Of a DNA stretch of 64,000 bases, positions 16,507 to 24,635 are shown one piece after another (within the stretch, counting starts at the first letter, position 1; every line of letters begins with the position of its first letter). Under the pieces are notes generated by a model. The model was not told the origin of the DNA. It saw only the letters and a list, made by a program, of their open reading frames with translations, and did not search any database. Source of the stretch: CBDEFX01 sp965237635 (GTDB taxonomy: Bacteria; Chloroflexota; Dehalococcoidia; Lucifugimonadales; CAUZJF01). Made by a program: the position numbers and the translations under genes. The stretch lies in contig CBDEFX010000002.1 of assembly GCA_965237635.1 (NCBI GenBank), positions 1-64,000 on the forward strand. The letters run 5' to 3'.

Positions 16507-16647
16507 CGCAGCATCTGCCGCCTGTTGGGCGACGATGCCGACTACCTCGCCTACGTTTACACCGAGTCTCGCGTCGGCTACCGGATGCCCAAAGGCGACG
16601 AAGCGGGAGGGATTGTCCGCCTAATAGTGGGAGCCGGGATAAGCTAG
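16507..16647 (+). pseudogene. C-terminal scrap of an OmpR-type response regulator
   Basis: The plus-strand frame reads RSICRLLGDDADYLAYVYTE, then SRVGYRMPKGDE, and stops at 16645-16647. The K-L-G-D-D and TE-RVGYRM pattern is the end of the winged-helix domain of PhoB/OmpR response regulators, which I recognise from the family. It is joined directly to the ATPase fragment, so the junction near 16505 is a recombination point. Confidence 0.5.
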
Positions 16648-16666
16648 GGGCCCTTTCTCCCCTAGC
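16643..16666. terminator. Hairpin at the end of the response-regulator scrap
   Basis: GCTAGGGG (16643-16650) pairs with CCCCTAGC (16659-16666) around an 8-base loop. It overlaps the stop codon of the scrap and was probably the terminator of the original gene. No T-run follows. Confidence 0.35.
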
Positions 16667-16755
16667 AAGGGCCTCTGAATGCCTGTATTCGTGCCTTGGT
16701 CTTCGCCCGCAAGTGGTGATCGGTGTTCGTCTACAGGGCGAGAGAGAACCTCAAG

Positions 16756-16811
16756 GTGAAAGTTCTCGATTTTGTCAAGTTTGGTGGGCCGAAGTGTACT
16801 GTACTGCGAAC
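16756..16811 (+). repeat. Inverted copy 2 of the ~56-bp repeat
   Basis: This is the partner of 14468-14523 in opposite orientation. It lies just downstream of the minus-strand helicase gene, between it and the scraps at 16.2-16.65 kb. Apart from it I see nothing in 16,667-16,852. Confidence 0.55.
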
Positions 16812-16852
16812 TTTTCGGTGGGAGGTAGAGCTGTAGCGGACTTGCACCAAGG

Positions 16853-19800
16853 CTAATCGGCTTGCTGTTGGGACGACCTCCCATGCTGCCGAAACCAATT
16901 CAGCAATGGCCCCATGATATCACTCCTGTCCTTTAGAATTTCCATTAGGGAGCGTTGCACCTGCTCCACCGTCGGCTCGCCAACTGAAACCAATGCGTCG
17001 AGCTCTTGGCCGATCATGCGAGCAACTGTTCTCTCCCTGACGACATCTTCCCCCAGAAGCCGGACGCCCCAGCTACTGTCTACGCCCAGCTCGGCGAAAT
17101 AAGCCCACTCGCCCCAAGGTCGATCTGGCTGGTTATCGATTTCGGCCAAGGGCCGTGCCGCTCTCAATACCCACGGCAGGAAAAACGCCACACAGTTGCT
17201 CATGAAGTCATAAAACTTTGCAAACTGGTCAGTCCAGGTGCTGTCTTCTGGGACTCCTTCAAGCCACATCTCAAGTCCTGGACGACGGCGTGACCGCTGG
17301 TTGGACGGGAGTGCTGCGAAGATATGCTCAAGCGATTCGCCCCTCAGCCAAAGGTCCAACACAAGCTTCAATTCATCTAGCCGAACAATGGGACGGCTTC
17401 TGGGATTAGCTAAGGCTTTTCTGAGGTCTGGATTGCCCTGTTCAGGGACATCAGCCAGTTCCTTTAGCAGTCTCACACTTACTGCAATCAAGTCCTCTCG
17501 TGACGACCTACCATAAGAGAATGCGCTAAGCGTCTTTCTAAGCCTTTTCGCGGTTGCTGGCGAAAGTCCGCCACTGTTTGCGGCTTCGCCGAATGGAGTG
17601 AGCCGAACTGGACTTGCGGCTGCCGCAAGTGGTTGCCCCTCCGATTCGTCGAGAATCTCATCGAGTGCTCGATTTACTCGTTCTTCGGCAGCAGCCGCGC
17701 CGTCCGTCTGATAGGCGAAGCTGAGCTTGCCGAAGGAACTAGCTATATCTTCCGCATCGGGATTCTCCGAAATAGCTGCCACCAACTGCGAGCCAATCGT
17801 CGATGTCGCGACCTCGCCGCCTAGGCGAGCCATCGCACTTTCCAGGGTCGGCTGCGATGAAGAGAAGAAAATCTGCTGCTGCAAATACGGGCGACGAGCA
17901 GGGGAGGTTAGTTGGGCATCCCCAACGGGATTGTCAAAGATGATCGTATCTCCTTCTGTGAACTGGCCCGCTCGACCGCATCTCCCAGCAATGTTCTTGA
18001 AGAGCAAACTCTCCATTGGACGGCTCTTATCTCCATCGAACATCAACCAATCGGCAAGAATGGTAGCCCTGAATGGCAGATCCACACCCTCTGCGAGGGT
18101 TGTCGTCGCAGTGACCACCTTTAGGGAGCGGGCTTCGACAGCCTGCTCGATCCCCTCTCTAACGTCGTGTGGAAGGCTAGAATTATGGTAGGCAACGCCA
18201 CGCAACAATGCTTCCCTGAGCGGCCGAAGGTATGAGTACCGCTGGTCGATCAGATTCATTATGCTCCTAATCGTCTGGGGAACGGGCTCTAGAATTGCGA
18301 AGCGTTCGGCAACCTCGGCCGCCAGATGCCTGGTTCTTGGTCGAGTAGAGCAGACGCAAAGTACCGGCTGCTCATACTGCTTGTGTTCGTATTCAGCTAG
18401 GAACGCGATGTTTTGCAGTGCTTTTGGTTCTTGTTGTCTAATTGCGCCGAAGTTACTGGACGGATAAAATTGTGCATTTGGCCAAGGCAATCGGGTTTCA
18501 CCTAGCACCTCAATTGGCTGATCTCGCAAAGGGTCGTCACCAGCGTGCAACCGAAGTCTCCCATCTTCAGTCCACCTAAGAAGGCGCTTTGCACTTGGTC
18601 GCCACGTCCCACTTATTACATTGTTCGGTGTGATCCCTAGCCATGTTGCGAGTTCGTCAGCATTCGAGAGTACTGCCGAAAGTAAGACGAATCTCGGTAC
18701 TTGCCCGTTGAGGGCTGATAGTCGAAGGCGCGTTAGTATCCCCTCAAGCCTGATCCCTCGTTGGCCGGTGCCGATCATGTGCGCCTCGTCGAATACAACG
18801 CAGCGAATTGCTGGGAGGAGGTCTGGGCGAAGGCGGAGCATCCCGTCGAATCGTTCTGGTGTGGCTACGACCACCTCCAGACGCCCCTCGGGATCGACCG
18901 CCTCAGGCTCCTGATAGCCACCCATCAGCCGATGGACGCGGACGTCTGGGGGGGTGTGGCGAGAAATCTTCTCGGCGACTTGCCTCCCTAGAGCCACGTA
19001 CGGCGCGATATAGCAAACAAGTCCCGGCTCTCGCCCAAGCGAGCTAAGGAGTGCAAGCTCGCCTAGCAACGTCTTCCCGGTTCCGGTAGGCAATGTGATA
19101 AGAAGATTCTCATCAGGCGTGAGTACGCCATGCTCGGTGATGGCCTCGTACTGCGGAGGCAGTAGCAGTGGTGAATCGGCCACTAACCTATCTAGGTATC
19201 CCTGTGGGAACCTTTTCTCTTCGGCCCCCAAGACTCTTGCTGTCGCAAGCTGACCCATGTGTGCAAGAGAAAGGCGGCTAAGCCTTAACAGGTAACTTTC
19301 CCACGCACCTGGTTCCTCGTAGGTTGCTTCTTGCAGTGATCTACCGGCCGTGCTGAACTGCTCTTCACCACCTCTCGCCAAAAAGGCTGCGACGTTCTCA
19401 ATGCAGGTTCTGTGCTTGGACCCAACTGGAAGTCTTGGCAACACAGCACGACTCAATATTGGAGAGCTTAGAGCAAGTGTGATCAATTCGCTCGGACTAA
19501 GGTCAGAATCCAGAAGGTGATGGCTGTGAATGACCGAAGTCGCAGAGACAGCAGTTCCCGACATCCCGAACGCACAAGCTGCCAATATGGCAGCGGTCTT
19601 CCGGTTCTCCAAATCATCGACGCCCAGATCTGTGGCAGCAAGATCCAGGATTCGTGCTGCGGCTACCAAGTCTCGCCACTCGTCGAAGTCATACGAACTG
19701 TGGACTTCAAAATACAGGTTGTCGGTACGGGCCGCGAGGACACCCTGTGCATGGGCGAGAAGCGTTCCCCAAGCCTCCGACGAACCTGACAACCCACGCG

Positions 19801-19858
19801 CCATGACCGCGGCTGATCGTTCAGCCGATTCGAAATCTACCCAGGCTGGGATGGCCAT
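16853..19858 (-). CDS. Ski2-like DEAH helicase (HamB-like)
   Basis: The 1001-residue protein has about 230 helical residues, then a superfamily II core. Walker A is LPTGTGKT (about 256-263), DEAH sits at about 357-360, followed by LLSAVLSNADELATW. The C-terminal half has VAYHNSSLPHDVREGIEQAV, KVVTATTTLAEGVDLP and KNIAGRCGRAGQ, the hallmarks of Ski2-like enzymes. HamB of the Hachiman system is of this class and size. Its ATG shares one base with the stop of the nuclease gene. It is the last gene of a four-gene unit that also has a CD-NTase and a DprA/SLOG protein. It likely tracks along DNA or RNA and activates or feeds the nuclease; this is inference. Confidence 0.85.
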   Translation of the reverse strand: MAIPAWVDFESAERSAAVMARGLSGSSEAWGTLLAHAQGVLAARTDNLYFEVHSSYDFDEWRDLVAAARILDLAATDLGVDDLENRKTAAILAACAFGMSGTAVSATSVIHSHHLLDSDLSPSELITLALSSPILSRAVLPRLPVGSKHRTCIENVAAFLARGGEEQFSTAGRSLQEATYEEPGAWESYLLRLSRLSLAHMGQLATARVLGAEEKRFPQGYLDRLVADSPLLLPPQYEAITEHGVLTPDENLLITLPTGTGKTLLGELALLSSLGREPGLVCYIAPYVALGRQVAEKISRHTPPDVRVHRLMGGYQEPEAVDPEGRLEVVVATPERFDGMLRLRPDLLPAIRCVVFDEAHMIGTGQRGIRLEGILTRLRLSALNGQVPRFVLLSAVLSNADELATWLGITPNNVISGTWRPSAKRLLRWTEDGRLRLHAGDDPLRDQPIEVLGETRLPWPNAQFYPSSNFGAIRQQEPKALQNIAFLAEYEHKQYEQPVLCVCSTRPRTRHLAAEVAERFAILEPVPQTIRSIMNLIDQRYSYLRPLREALLRGVAYHNSSLPHDVREGIEQAVEARSLKVVTATTTLAEGVDLPFRATILADWLMFDGDKSRPMESLLFKNIAGRCGRAGQFTEGDTIIFDNPVGDAQLTSPARRPYLQQQIFFSSSQPTLESAMARLGGEVATSTIGSQLVAAISENPDAEDIASSFGKLSFAYQTDGAAAAEERVNRALDEILDESEGQPLAAAASPVRLTPFGEAANSGGLSPATAKRLRKTLSAFSYGRSSREDLIAVSVRLLKELADVPEQGNPDLRKALANPRSRPIVRLDELKLVLDLWLRGESLEHIFAALPSNQRSRRRPGLEMWLEGVPEDSTWTDQFAKFYDFMSNCVAFFLPWVLRAARPLAEIDNQPDRPWGEWAYFAELGVDSSWGVRLLGEDVVRERTVARMIGQELDALVSVGEPTVEQVQRSLMEILKDRSDIMGPLLNWFRQHGRSSQQQAD

Positions 19859-20577
19859 TACAGTTGACCTCGTGCAAGGCGAGTCAGGCGGTCATCAAGA
19901 TCGGCCAAAATAACTGACCAGCACTCCACAACATCGGATGACCAGCCTCGACCTATTAAAACCTGGCGAACCACGGACATTTTCGTAAGGGAGTCATGCG
20001 CAGCGTCGTGAAGGAGAGTCGGAATAAGTCGAATGCCTCGAGCCCGATCAGGGGATGGTCCACCAAGGGCTGTCACTCGTGGCGATAGGACTCCTTGCCC
20101 CTGCTGCTCAAGCTTGTTTTTTAGTCCTCCGAGGCGAGTCTGAAGCGTTAGGCGGAGGTTTTCACCGAACAACTTGTCGTAATCCGTGATGAGATCGTCA
20201 GCGAGTCTGAGAGAAGGCTCTCCCGTTGTCTTGACCTCTTGGAGCGCCGCCCAGTCATCAGTTTCTGTATCTCCAAAGTGCAGCCAAACGATGTCTATGT
20301 CTGGCCTGGAGATCTGTGACAGGGGGTCCCAAGCGTTCGCAGTGTGAGCAATCGTGACGTTGGTGAAAACGAATCCCTCACCTATCCTGTAGGCAATGAA
20401 TTCACCGAGGTTGCCCTTTGCGGCGTTGGTCAGAGGTTCAGAGGACTTCAGAAAGCCGGCAGTCACGACACCTTGTAGCCACGTTAATATGGTCTGATGC
20501 GCAGCGTCATCGTCGGGATCGCCTTCCCATGCCAACCATCCCGTAACGCCGTGTGAGTTACTTCTGAAACTTGACAT
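19858..20577 (-). CDS. PD-(D/E)XK nuclease-like protein (HamA-like position)
   Basis: The 239-residue protein shows KGNLGEFIAYRI (Glu near 59), RPDIDIVWLHF (Asp 93/95) and WAALQEVKTTGE (Glu 114, Lys 116). This is an E...D...ExK restriction-nuclease site. HamA of Hachiman is a small nuclease of similar size and motif order encoded before the helicase, and this gene touches the helicase start. I am not sure it belongs to the DUF1837 family itself. Eighteen bases separate it from the upstream DprA-like gene. All catalytic residues are present, so it should be active. Confidence 0.65.
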   Translation of the reverse strand: MSSFRSNSHGVTGWLAWEGDPDDDAAHQTILTWLQGVVTAGFLKSSEPLTNAAKGNLGEFIAYRIGEGFVFTNVTIAHTANAWDPLSQISRPDIDIVWLHFGDTETDDWAALQEVKTTGEPSLRLADDLITDYDKLFGENLRLTLQTRLGGLKNKLEQQGQGVLSPRVTALGGPSPDRARGIRLIPTLLHDAAHDSLTKMSVVRQVLIGRGWSSDVVECWSVILADLDDRLTRLARGQL

Positions 20578-20595
20578 TGCCTCTCTCTATGTGCT

Positions 20596-21255
20596 TTAGC
20601 TATGTTTCCTCTTGCCTACCGCCCCAAGCATCCTGCCAAAGGACTTCATGGGTATTTGTGGCTTCTCTGAGGGAATGAAGTCCGCCCCCATCTCCACCAG
20701 ATTCGCGTTGGCAGGGCTGCCCAACGTTAGCAGGGGTTTGCCAGTGCCGGCGAGCTTGCGGGCGAAGGCTGCGGTCTTGCTGCCAGGGGCAGCGTGGGCG
20801 ACGAAAACCCGGCTCGCCAGCGACGCCACCAGGTTGTTGCGCTGGGCTGCGAGCTCCGCCGTCGGGCGGCGGGCCGCGGCAGGGAAGGGCGAAAGGACCA
20901 GCAGGCGGCCCTCGTCTAAGGCGGGGCGCCAGTCGCGTGGGAGGCGCATGTTGTCGATGCCGCGGGCGGGGCAGACGACCACGGGCTGGCTCCCCCGCAG
21001 CAGCAGGCGCAGACATTCCCGCTTCATCGGCGTCTGGAAGCCGCCAATGACGGGCACGCCTGCGTCGCGCATGGCCCTGGCGAGGTCATAGGTCTTGAGG
21101 ATGAGATCGCCCGGACAGCGATTGGAGCAGAACAAGGCGGTTGGCGGCTCATCGAGCAAGCGAAGGTTGCCCAAGTAGGCCGTCTCCGGCGGCAGCAAGG
21201 CAGCGGACCGACTGCTTGCACCGACGCCCCCGATCCCATGCGCTGGGCTCAACAT
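20596..21255 (-). CDS. DprA/SLOG-like nucleotide-binding protein
   Basis: The 219-residue protein reads as a Rossmann-type DprA/SMF domain: VPVIGGFQTPMKRECLRLLL, GSQPVVVCPARGIDN, AQRNNLVASLASRVFVAHAA, PGSKTAAFARKLAGTGKPLL and a closing NANLVEMGAD. The RNN-x-L-x-A-S-L segment matches the RNR-I-I-A-x-L element of DprA. It is short and lacks the extra domains of true DprA. SLOG proteins are predicted sensors of nucleotide signals and are known neighbours of SMODS-type cyclases. The CD-NTase gene ends 9 bases upstream, so this could be its receptor or effector. A role in loading DNA, as in transformation, is the alternative. Confidence 0.75.
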   Translation of the reverse strand: MLSPAHGIGGVGASSRSAALLPPETAYLGNLRLLDEPPTALFCSNRCPGDLILKTYDLARAMRDAGVPVIGGFQTPMKRECLRLLLRGSQPVVVCPARGIDNMRLPRDWRPALDEGRLLVLSPFPAAARRPTAELAAQRNNLVASLASRVFVAHAAPGSKTAAFARKLAGTGKPLLTLGSPANANLVEMGADFIPSEKPQIPMKSFGRMLGAVGKRKHS

Positions 21256-21264
21256 TGCCGTGTC

Positions 21265-22107
21265 TCAGTTCCCTTCGCAGAACAGATCGTTGAACTCTGC
21301 CTTAGTCTTGCAACGCTTGACCTCGCCGCGCATCTGTCCAAGCCGAGTTGAGGCTCCCTTGCGGAGTTTGGACTCTGCCGGGCCAAGGTATTCGTCCACA
21401 AATCTCGACTGCCCGGTGGAATCGGTGATTGGGCGCTTTATTGCCTCTATCGAGTGCCCCAGGAAGTGAATGAGCATGGCTCTCGGGTCGAGCGATCCTT
21501 GATAGTCCTTGAACGCATCGATTGCTAAGGACTCCATGTGGTAGCCGCTGATCTTCCTGTCTTCTTGCGTGATGAAGCAGTCCGCCATCGCCTTGGCAAG
21601 TTTGGTTACCGGAACTACTCTGCCATCCCTCGCCGCGTTGACTTCGGCGAGCTTTTCGGCAAACTCTTCGGGGTGCGCGACTCTGCTCCACCTGTTGGTT
21701 CCGTGTTGGGCAATCCGAACGCCGCCAGTCTTTGTTCGTATGGCAGGCAGCAGTTGTATTTCGGTTTTGTCGGAGTACTTGACCGTCACGGCCAGCTTGC
21801 CTGCATGCACGGGATTGCTCGGGAGCGCCCTCTTCATGGTATCCCGCACGTACTTCCTGACTTTCGCCGGAGGTTGGTTCACCAGTGAAGACTCGTTCAC
21901 TATCAAAAGGACATCGACATCATTGAGACCAGTCACGTACGTGCCTTTCTGAACTGAACCGCCGAACATGGTCTGTACCACGTGGTTGCCTTCCTGTCTG
22001 AGGAACGCGCACAGGCTATCGAGGTGTCTGGTAAGGGCACTCGTATTCCTTCGGTTGTACCTAACGAGTAAGGCCCCGCAGTACTCATTGAACCTGTCGT
22101 CTGACAT
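21265..22107 (-). CDS. CD-NTase-type nucleotidyltransferase (SMODS-like)
   Basis: The 280-residue protein has the nucleotidyltransferase signature GGSVQKGTYVTGLNDVDVLL with the metal-binding Asp pair at about 63 and 65. A third acidic residue in KTEIQLLPAI (Glu 116) lies where cGAS/DncV-like enzymes carry one. Helical C-terminal segments (CFITQEDRKISGYHMESLAI) match the SMODS/OAS1-like architecture. These enzymes make cyclic or linear oligonucleotide signals in CBASS defence. The start ATG 22107 has GGGGAT upstream. It is the first gene of a tight four-gene run (gaps 9, 18 and a one-base overlap). No classical CBASS effector, ubiquitin-like modifier gene or HORMA gene is nearby. Confidence 0.8.
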   Translation of the reverse strand: MSDDRFNEYCGALLVRYNRRNTSALTRHLDSLCAFLRQEGNHVVQTMFGGSVQKGTYVTGLNDVDVLLIVNESSLVNQPPAKVRKYVRDTMKRALPSNPVHAGKLAVTVKYSDKTEIQLLPAIRTKTGGVRIAQHGTNRWSRVAHPEEFAEKLAEVNAARDGRVVPVTKLAKAMADCFITQEDRKISGYHMESLAIDAFKDYQGSLDPRAMLIHFLGHSIEAIKRPITDSTGQSRFVDEYLGPAESKLRKGASTRLGQMRGEVKRCKTKAEFNDLFCEGN

Positions 22108-22151
22108 CGCTCACATCCCCAATTGCAGAACGCCGGTATTCCCAGCCACGC

Positions 22152-22352
22152 TCAAGCCGTCTCGAATTGCAACGCGGAGAGGTTCAGGTTGGAGGAGCGT
22201 TTTGAGAGATGGAGCATCTCCACCCCTACCACTTCGTTCGATTCGTTGTAGTCGAGCACCACTCCCGGCGAGACCTCCTCGGACTCGACTATAGGGGAGT
22301 CGTCCAGGCGCAGGTAGAGGGCGTCCGCTTCCTTGTCCACGTTCAGCTTCAT
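22152..22352 (-). CDS. DUF2283 protein, probable antitoxin
   Basis: The 66-residue protein reads MKLNVDKEADALYLRLDDSP, then SPGVVLDYNESNEVVGVEML, the standard DUF2283 fold. DUF2283 genes commonly follow DUF4258 genes as a toxin-antitoxin-like pair, and here they overlap by four bases. The CD-NTase start is only 44 bases further on, so this pair may be co-transcribed with the defence unit. Confidence 0.85.
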   Translation of the reverse strand: MKLNVDKEADALYLRLDDSPIVESEEVSPGVVLDYNESNEVVGVEMLHLSKRSSNLNLSALQFETA

Positions 22353-22609
22353 AGCTCTCCTCTCATGCTTCGATCAAAGAATACGCTCACCACTCGACAG
22401 GGAGCAACACGGGTGTTGACGGCAACGTGAAGAACTCGGTCGCCGTGTTCCGGTATGCGGCGAAAGAACCGCTCGACTTCAGGATCGTTGGCGTCCGAAG
22501 TGCGAAGGCTTGGTTCTGCCACCGCCGACTCCACCCACTCTCTGGGAATCATGCGTTCCTCCATAGCGTGGACCGCGTGCCTGGTGTATTCCAGTGTCAC
22601 TGATTCCAC
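22349..22609 (-). CDS. DUF4258 protein, probable toxin
   Basis: The 86-residue protein has VTLEYTRHAVHAMEERMIPR, VAEPSLRTSDAN and VLHVAVNT, closing VVSVFFDRSMRG. This is the RelE/BrnT-like small domain of DUF4258, with the conserved H-A-x-x-M-x-x-R region. It overlaps the DUF2283 gene downstream and the broken antitoxin-like gene upstream. It is intact. Confidence 0.8.
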   Translation of the reverse strand: MESVTLEYTRHAVHAMEERMIPREWVESAVAEPSLRTSDANDPEVERFFRRIPEHGDRVLHVAVNTRVAPCRVVSVFFDRSMRGEL

Positions 22610-22831
22610 GATGCACGCCCATCCTTGAGGTAGAATCCCACGTCCGCAGCGGTTTTGAAGAGGCGCTGCCCCGGCACTTCGTTCAAGATGTCAACGGCGG
22701 ACCGATGCAATGACACGGAGGAGCGACGCACGACCACGTCAACGGACTCCCCAACCGGAAGCTCTCGATCGACGATTTCGTTTTTTGCCCCCGGGCAGGA
22801 CAGTCGTCCTGATGTGCAAAGTCTCTCGCAT
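22597..22831 (-). pseudogene. Antitoxin-like gene with a frameshift in an A6 run
   Basis: From the ATG at 22831, with AAGGAGA upstream, the product begins MRETLHIRTTVLPGGK. In the neighbouring frame it continues VDRELPVGESVDVVVRR and ends FKTAADVGFYLKDGRASWNQ, a plausible small antitoxin of about 75 residues. The two halves join if one A is dropped from the run of six A (minus strand) near 22,791-22,796. It may be a real mutation, a sequencing error, or a site of transcriptional slippage. Its 3' end overlaps the DUF4258 start. Confidence 0.5.
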
Positions 22832-22907
22832 TGTCCTTGTCTCCTTCTCATAATGTGGGCGGCTTTTACTTCAACCGTCTCGACTTCCCCATCATCTGTG
22901 CCTCAAG

Positions 22908-23930
22908 TCACTGAGGCAACCACTGCTCCTTGCCAGTCGTAAGGTCGATGTTGCACTGTGCAGCTCCCTTGAACACGTCCATCCCGATCGAGTGCTTTGC
23001 AAAGGGGTTGTGATAAACCCTGACAGAGCCAGTCTTGTCTGGGTGGCAAAAGAGCACCGCCGAAACGTGGCGATACCGATGAGAGCAATCTTCTCCCTTG
23101 ATGGTAAACACTCCGTTGGGCCTATGGTATACCCTCAACTCAGAGAAGTTTGGTCCTACCCAATCCTCGTCACCGTAGAGAGCCACAAGGTCGTCATTGG
23201 AGGACGAAAAGTGAAATGGTAGCTTGGGCCAAACCGCGATCACAAACGGAGTATCTATCTCACCGTACTTCTTAGCCTTGTCACGGATTGCCTTACGAAC
23301 CGGGTGGCCGATATCTACATCTACGGCCTGTCCGATAGTGGCACCAACGTCAGCAATCGGAGTTGGCTTGTCTTCCAGTATCACGGTCACTTCCAGTAAG
23401 TAGGATTGCCCCTGGTGCTTGCCCTCAATCCAAAACTCTTGAAGCAGTTCGACTTCGGAAGCCCTGTCCTCTATCTCTGCTGCGATACGTCTGTTCGGTA
23501 GGCTGGATGGCAAGCCGTGTACAGGGTGGATAAAAACTGTACGGTTCAGCTTTCCGCCAAGATCGTCCGCCAACTGCATCAGGCGGTCGTCTTGCTGTCT
23601 TTCGGATTTGGCACCGAGCACTGTCTTGGCTTCGACTATCATCTTATCCTCATTCGTGTTTACAACGAAATCCGGTCGGTTGCAAGTACCGGCCAACCGA
23701 GGTTCTATTTCGATCTCCCAGCCTCGTTCTCTGAAGTACTGATAGAGGTATATCTCGAGACGTACGGAGAAGTGTGGATGATCCAACTCACTCGTGAGTC
23801 GTTTCTCCCAGGCTGATCGATCGGGCTCGGTAACACCCCTGAGTTGCCGCAACACTTCGTCTCGGGCTGCTACGACTTCGGCGTTGTCGCCCGACAAGTG
23901 GTCCCAGCCATGGGTGTTCAACTTTCTCAT
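22908..23930 (-). CDS. Hypothetical protein with a PD-(D/E)XK-like motif
   Basis: I start this at ATG 23930 (MRKLNTHGWDHLSG); the 48 residues upstream have no family character. The core CNRPDFVVNTNEDKMIVEAK fits a restriction-endonuclease-like D...ExK site. The C-terminal half (HSSIGMD-like region, YHNPFAKHSIGMDVF) is unfamiliar. It sits between the type ISP-like module and the toxin-antitoxin cluster on the same strand with short gaps. It may be an accessory nuclease of that module. Confidence 0.6.
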   Translation of the reverse strand: MRKLNTHGWDHLSGDNAEVVAARDEVLRQLRGVTEPDRSAWEKRLTSELDHPHFSVRLEIYLYQYFRERGWEIEIEPRLAGTCNRPDFVVNTNEDKMIVEAKTVLGAKSERQQDDRLMQLADDLGGKLNRTVFIHPVHGLPSSLPNRRIAAEIEDRASEVELLQEFWIEGKHQGQSYLLEVTVILEDKPTPIADVGATIGQAVDVDIGHPVRKAIRDKAKKYGEIDTPFVIAVWPKLPFHFSSSNDDLVALYGDEDWVGPNFSELRVYHRPNGVFTIKGEDCSHRYRHVSAVLFCHPDKTGSVRVYHNPFAKHSIGMDVFKGAAQCNIDLTTGKEQWLPQ

Positions 23931-23976
23931 TGGATTAGCCCTATACGGTACTTGATGTCGCAAGGGTCTTCCTTCC

Positions 23977-24567
23977 CTAAGCTTGCCTCCAAGGCACATC
24001 GCTGTAGCGAGCAATGAGGTCGCAACGCAGGGCTTTCTCTGCCCGGTATCCCTCAGGTTGATTCTGGTTTGCAAGAATCTGCATCACCAGGCGAACCAGA
24101 TGGGGTGAGTGTCTCCAGGACCGGACTTCTTTCCGAAGCCAACTGAGCCAGTGACCTAGAAAGTCCGGTTCTTCCTCCTTCGTTAGCCATGTACAATCAG
24201 GATTCGGGCATTGCCATGCTCCCCATAACCAATCGAGGTTCAATTCTCCTCTGTACGTTCGCCACGGACAGGCGTAACCCCGACACAGGTAGAAAACAGG
24301 AAGCTCCATTTGTCTTACATCATTCTCATACCGGAAGCGCCATGCAGCCGCCAATATGTCATGGGGATGCTGAAAGGTACGATGATCATAGCTATCGATG
24401 AACTCCCAACCTTTCGAAGCGTCGCCAATTAAATTGTGAGCTAGCTGGATATATTCTTGACATGTACCTGTAATAATGCCCAATGCCTGATAGTAGACAT
24501 CGTGTTGTCTCCACATAACATATGTGTCAACACACCCATCCCCATCAAAATAAGGGCCAACAATCAC
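23977..24567 (-). CDS. Hypothetical protein with a Cys-rich centre
   Basis: From GTG 24567 the 196-residue protein shows CRGYACPWRTYRGELNLDWL, then WQCPNPDCTWL, which may bind zinc. The N-terminal half is rich in aromatic residues (DTYVMWRQHDVYYQALGI). I do not recognise the family. Codon use is less GC-biased than in neighbours, suggesting separate acquisition. It lies 68 bases downstream of the methylase. Confidence 0.5.
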   Translation of the reverse strand: MIVGPYFDGDGCVDTYVMWRQHDVYYQALGIITGTCQEYIQLAHNLIGDASKGWEFIDSYDHRTFQHPHDILAAAWRFRYENDVRQMELPVFYLCRGYACPWRTYRGELNLDWLWGAWQCPNPDCTWLTKEEEPDFLGHWLSWLRKEVRSWRHSPHLVRLVMQILANQNQPEGYRAEKALRCDLIARYSDVPWRQA

Positions 24568-24635
24568 TATTCCCTCTCTCTACTCACCCCTCGGTTGATG
24601 ATGAAGCCCAATATCATCCTTAGTCTATTCGGCAG

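Noticed and set aside
21265..22107. Assignment as ordinary CBASS
   Set aside because: No recognised CBASS effector (phospholipase, SAVED, Cap4, transmembrane) or Cap2/Cap3 or HORMA/TRIP13 gene is adjacent.
22789..22796. Programmed -1 ribosomal frameshift at the A6 run
   Set aside because: The change needed is +1 (or -2), not the -1 shift that an A-AAA-AAC slippery site would give.
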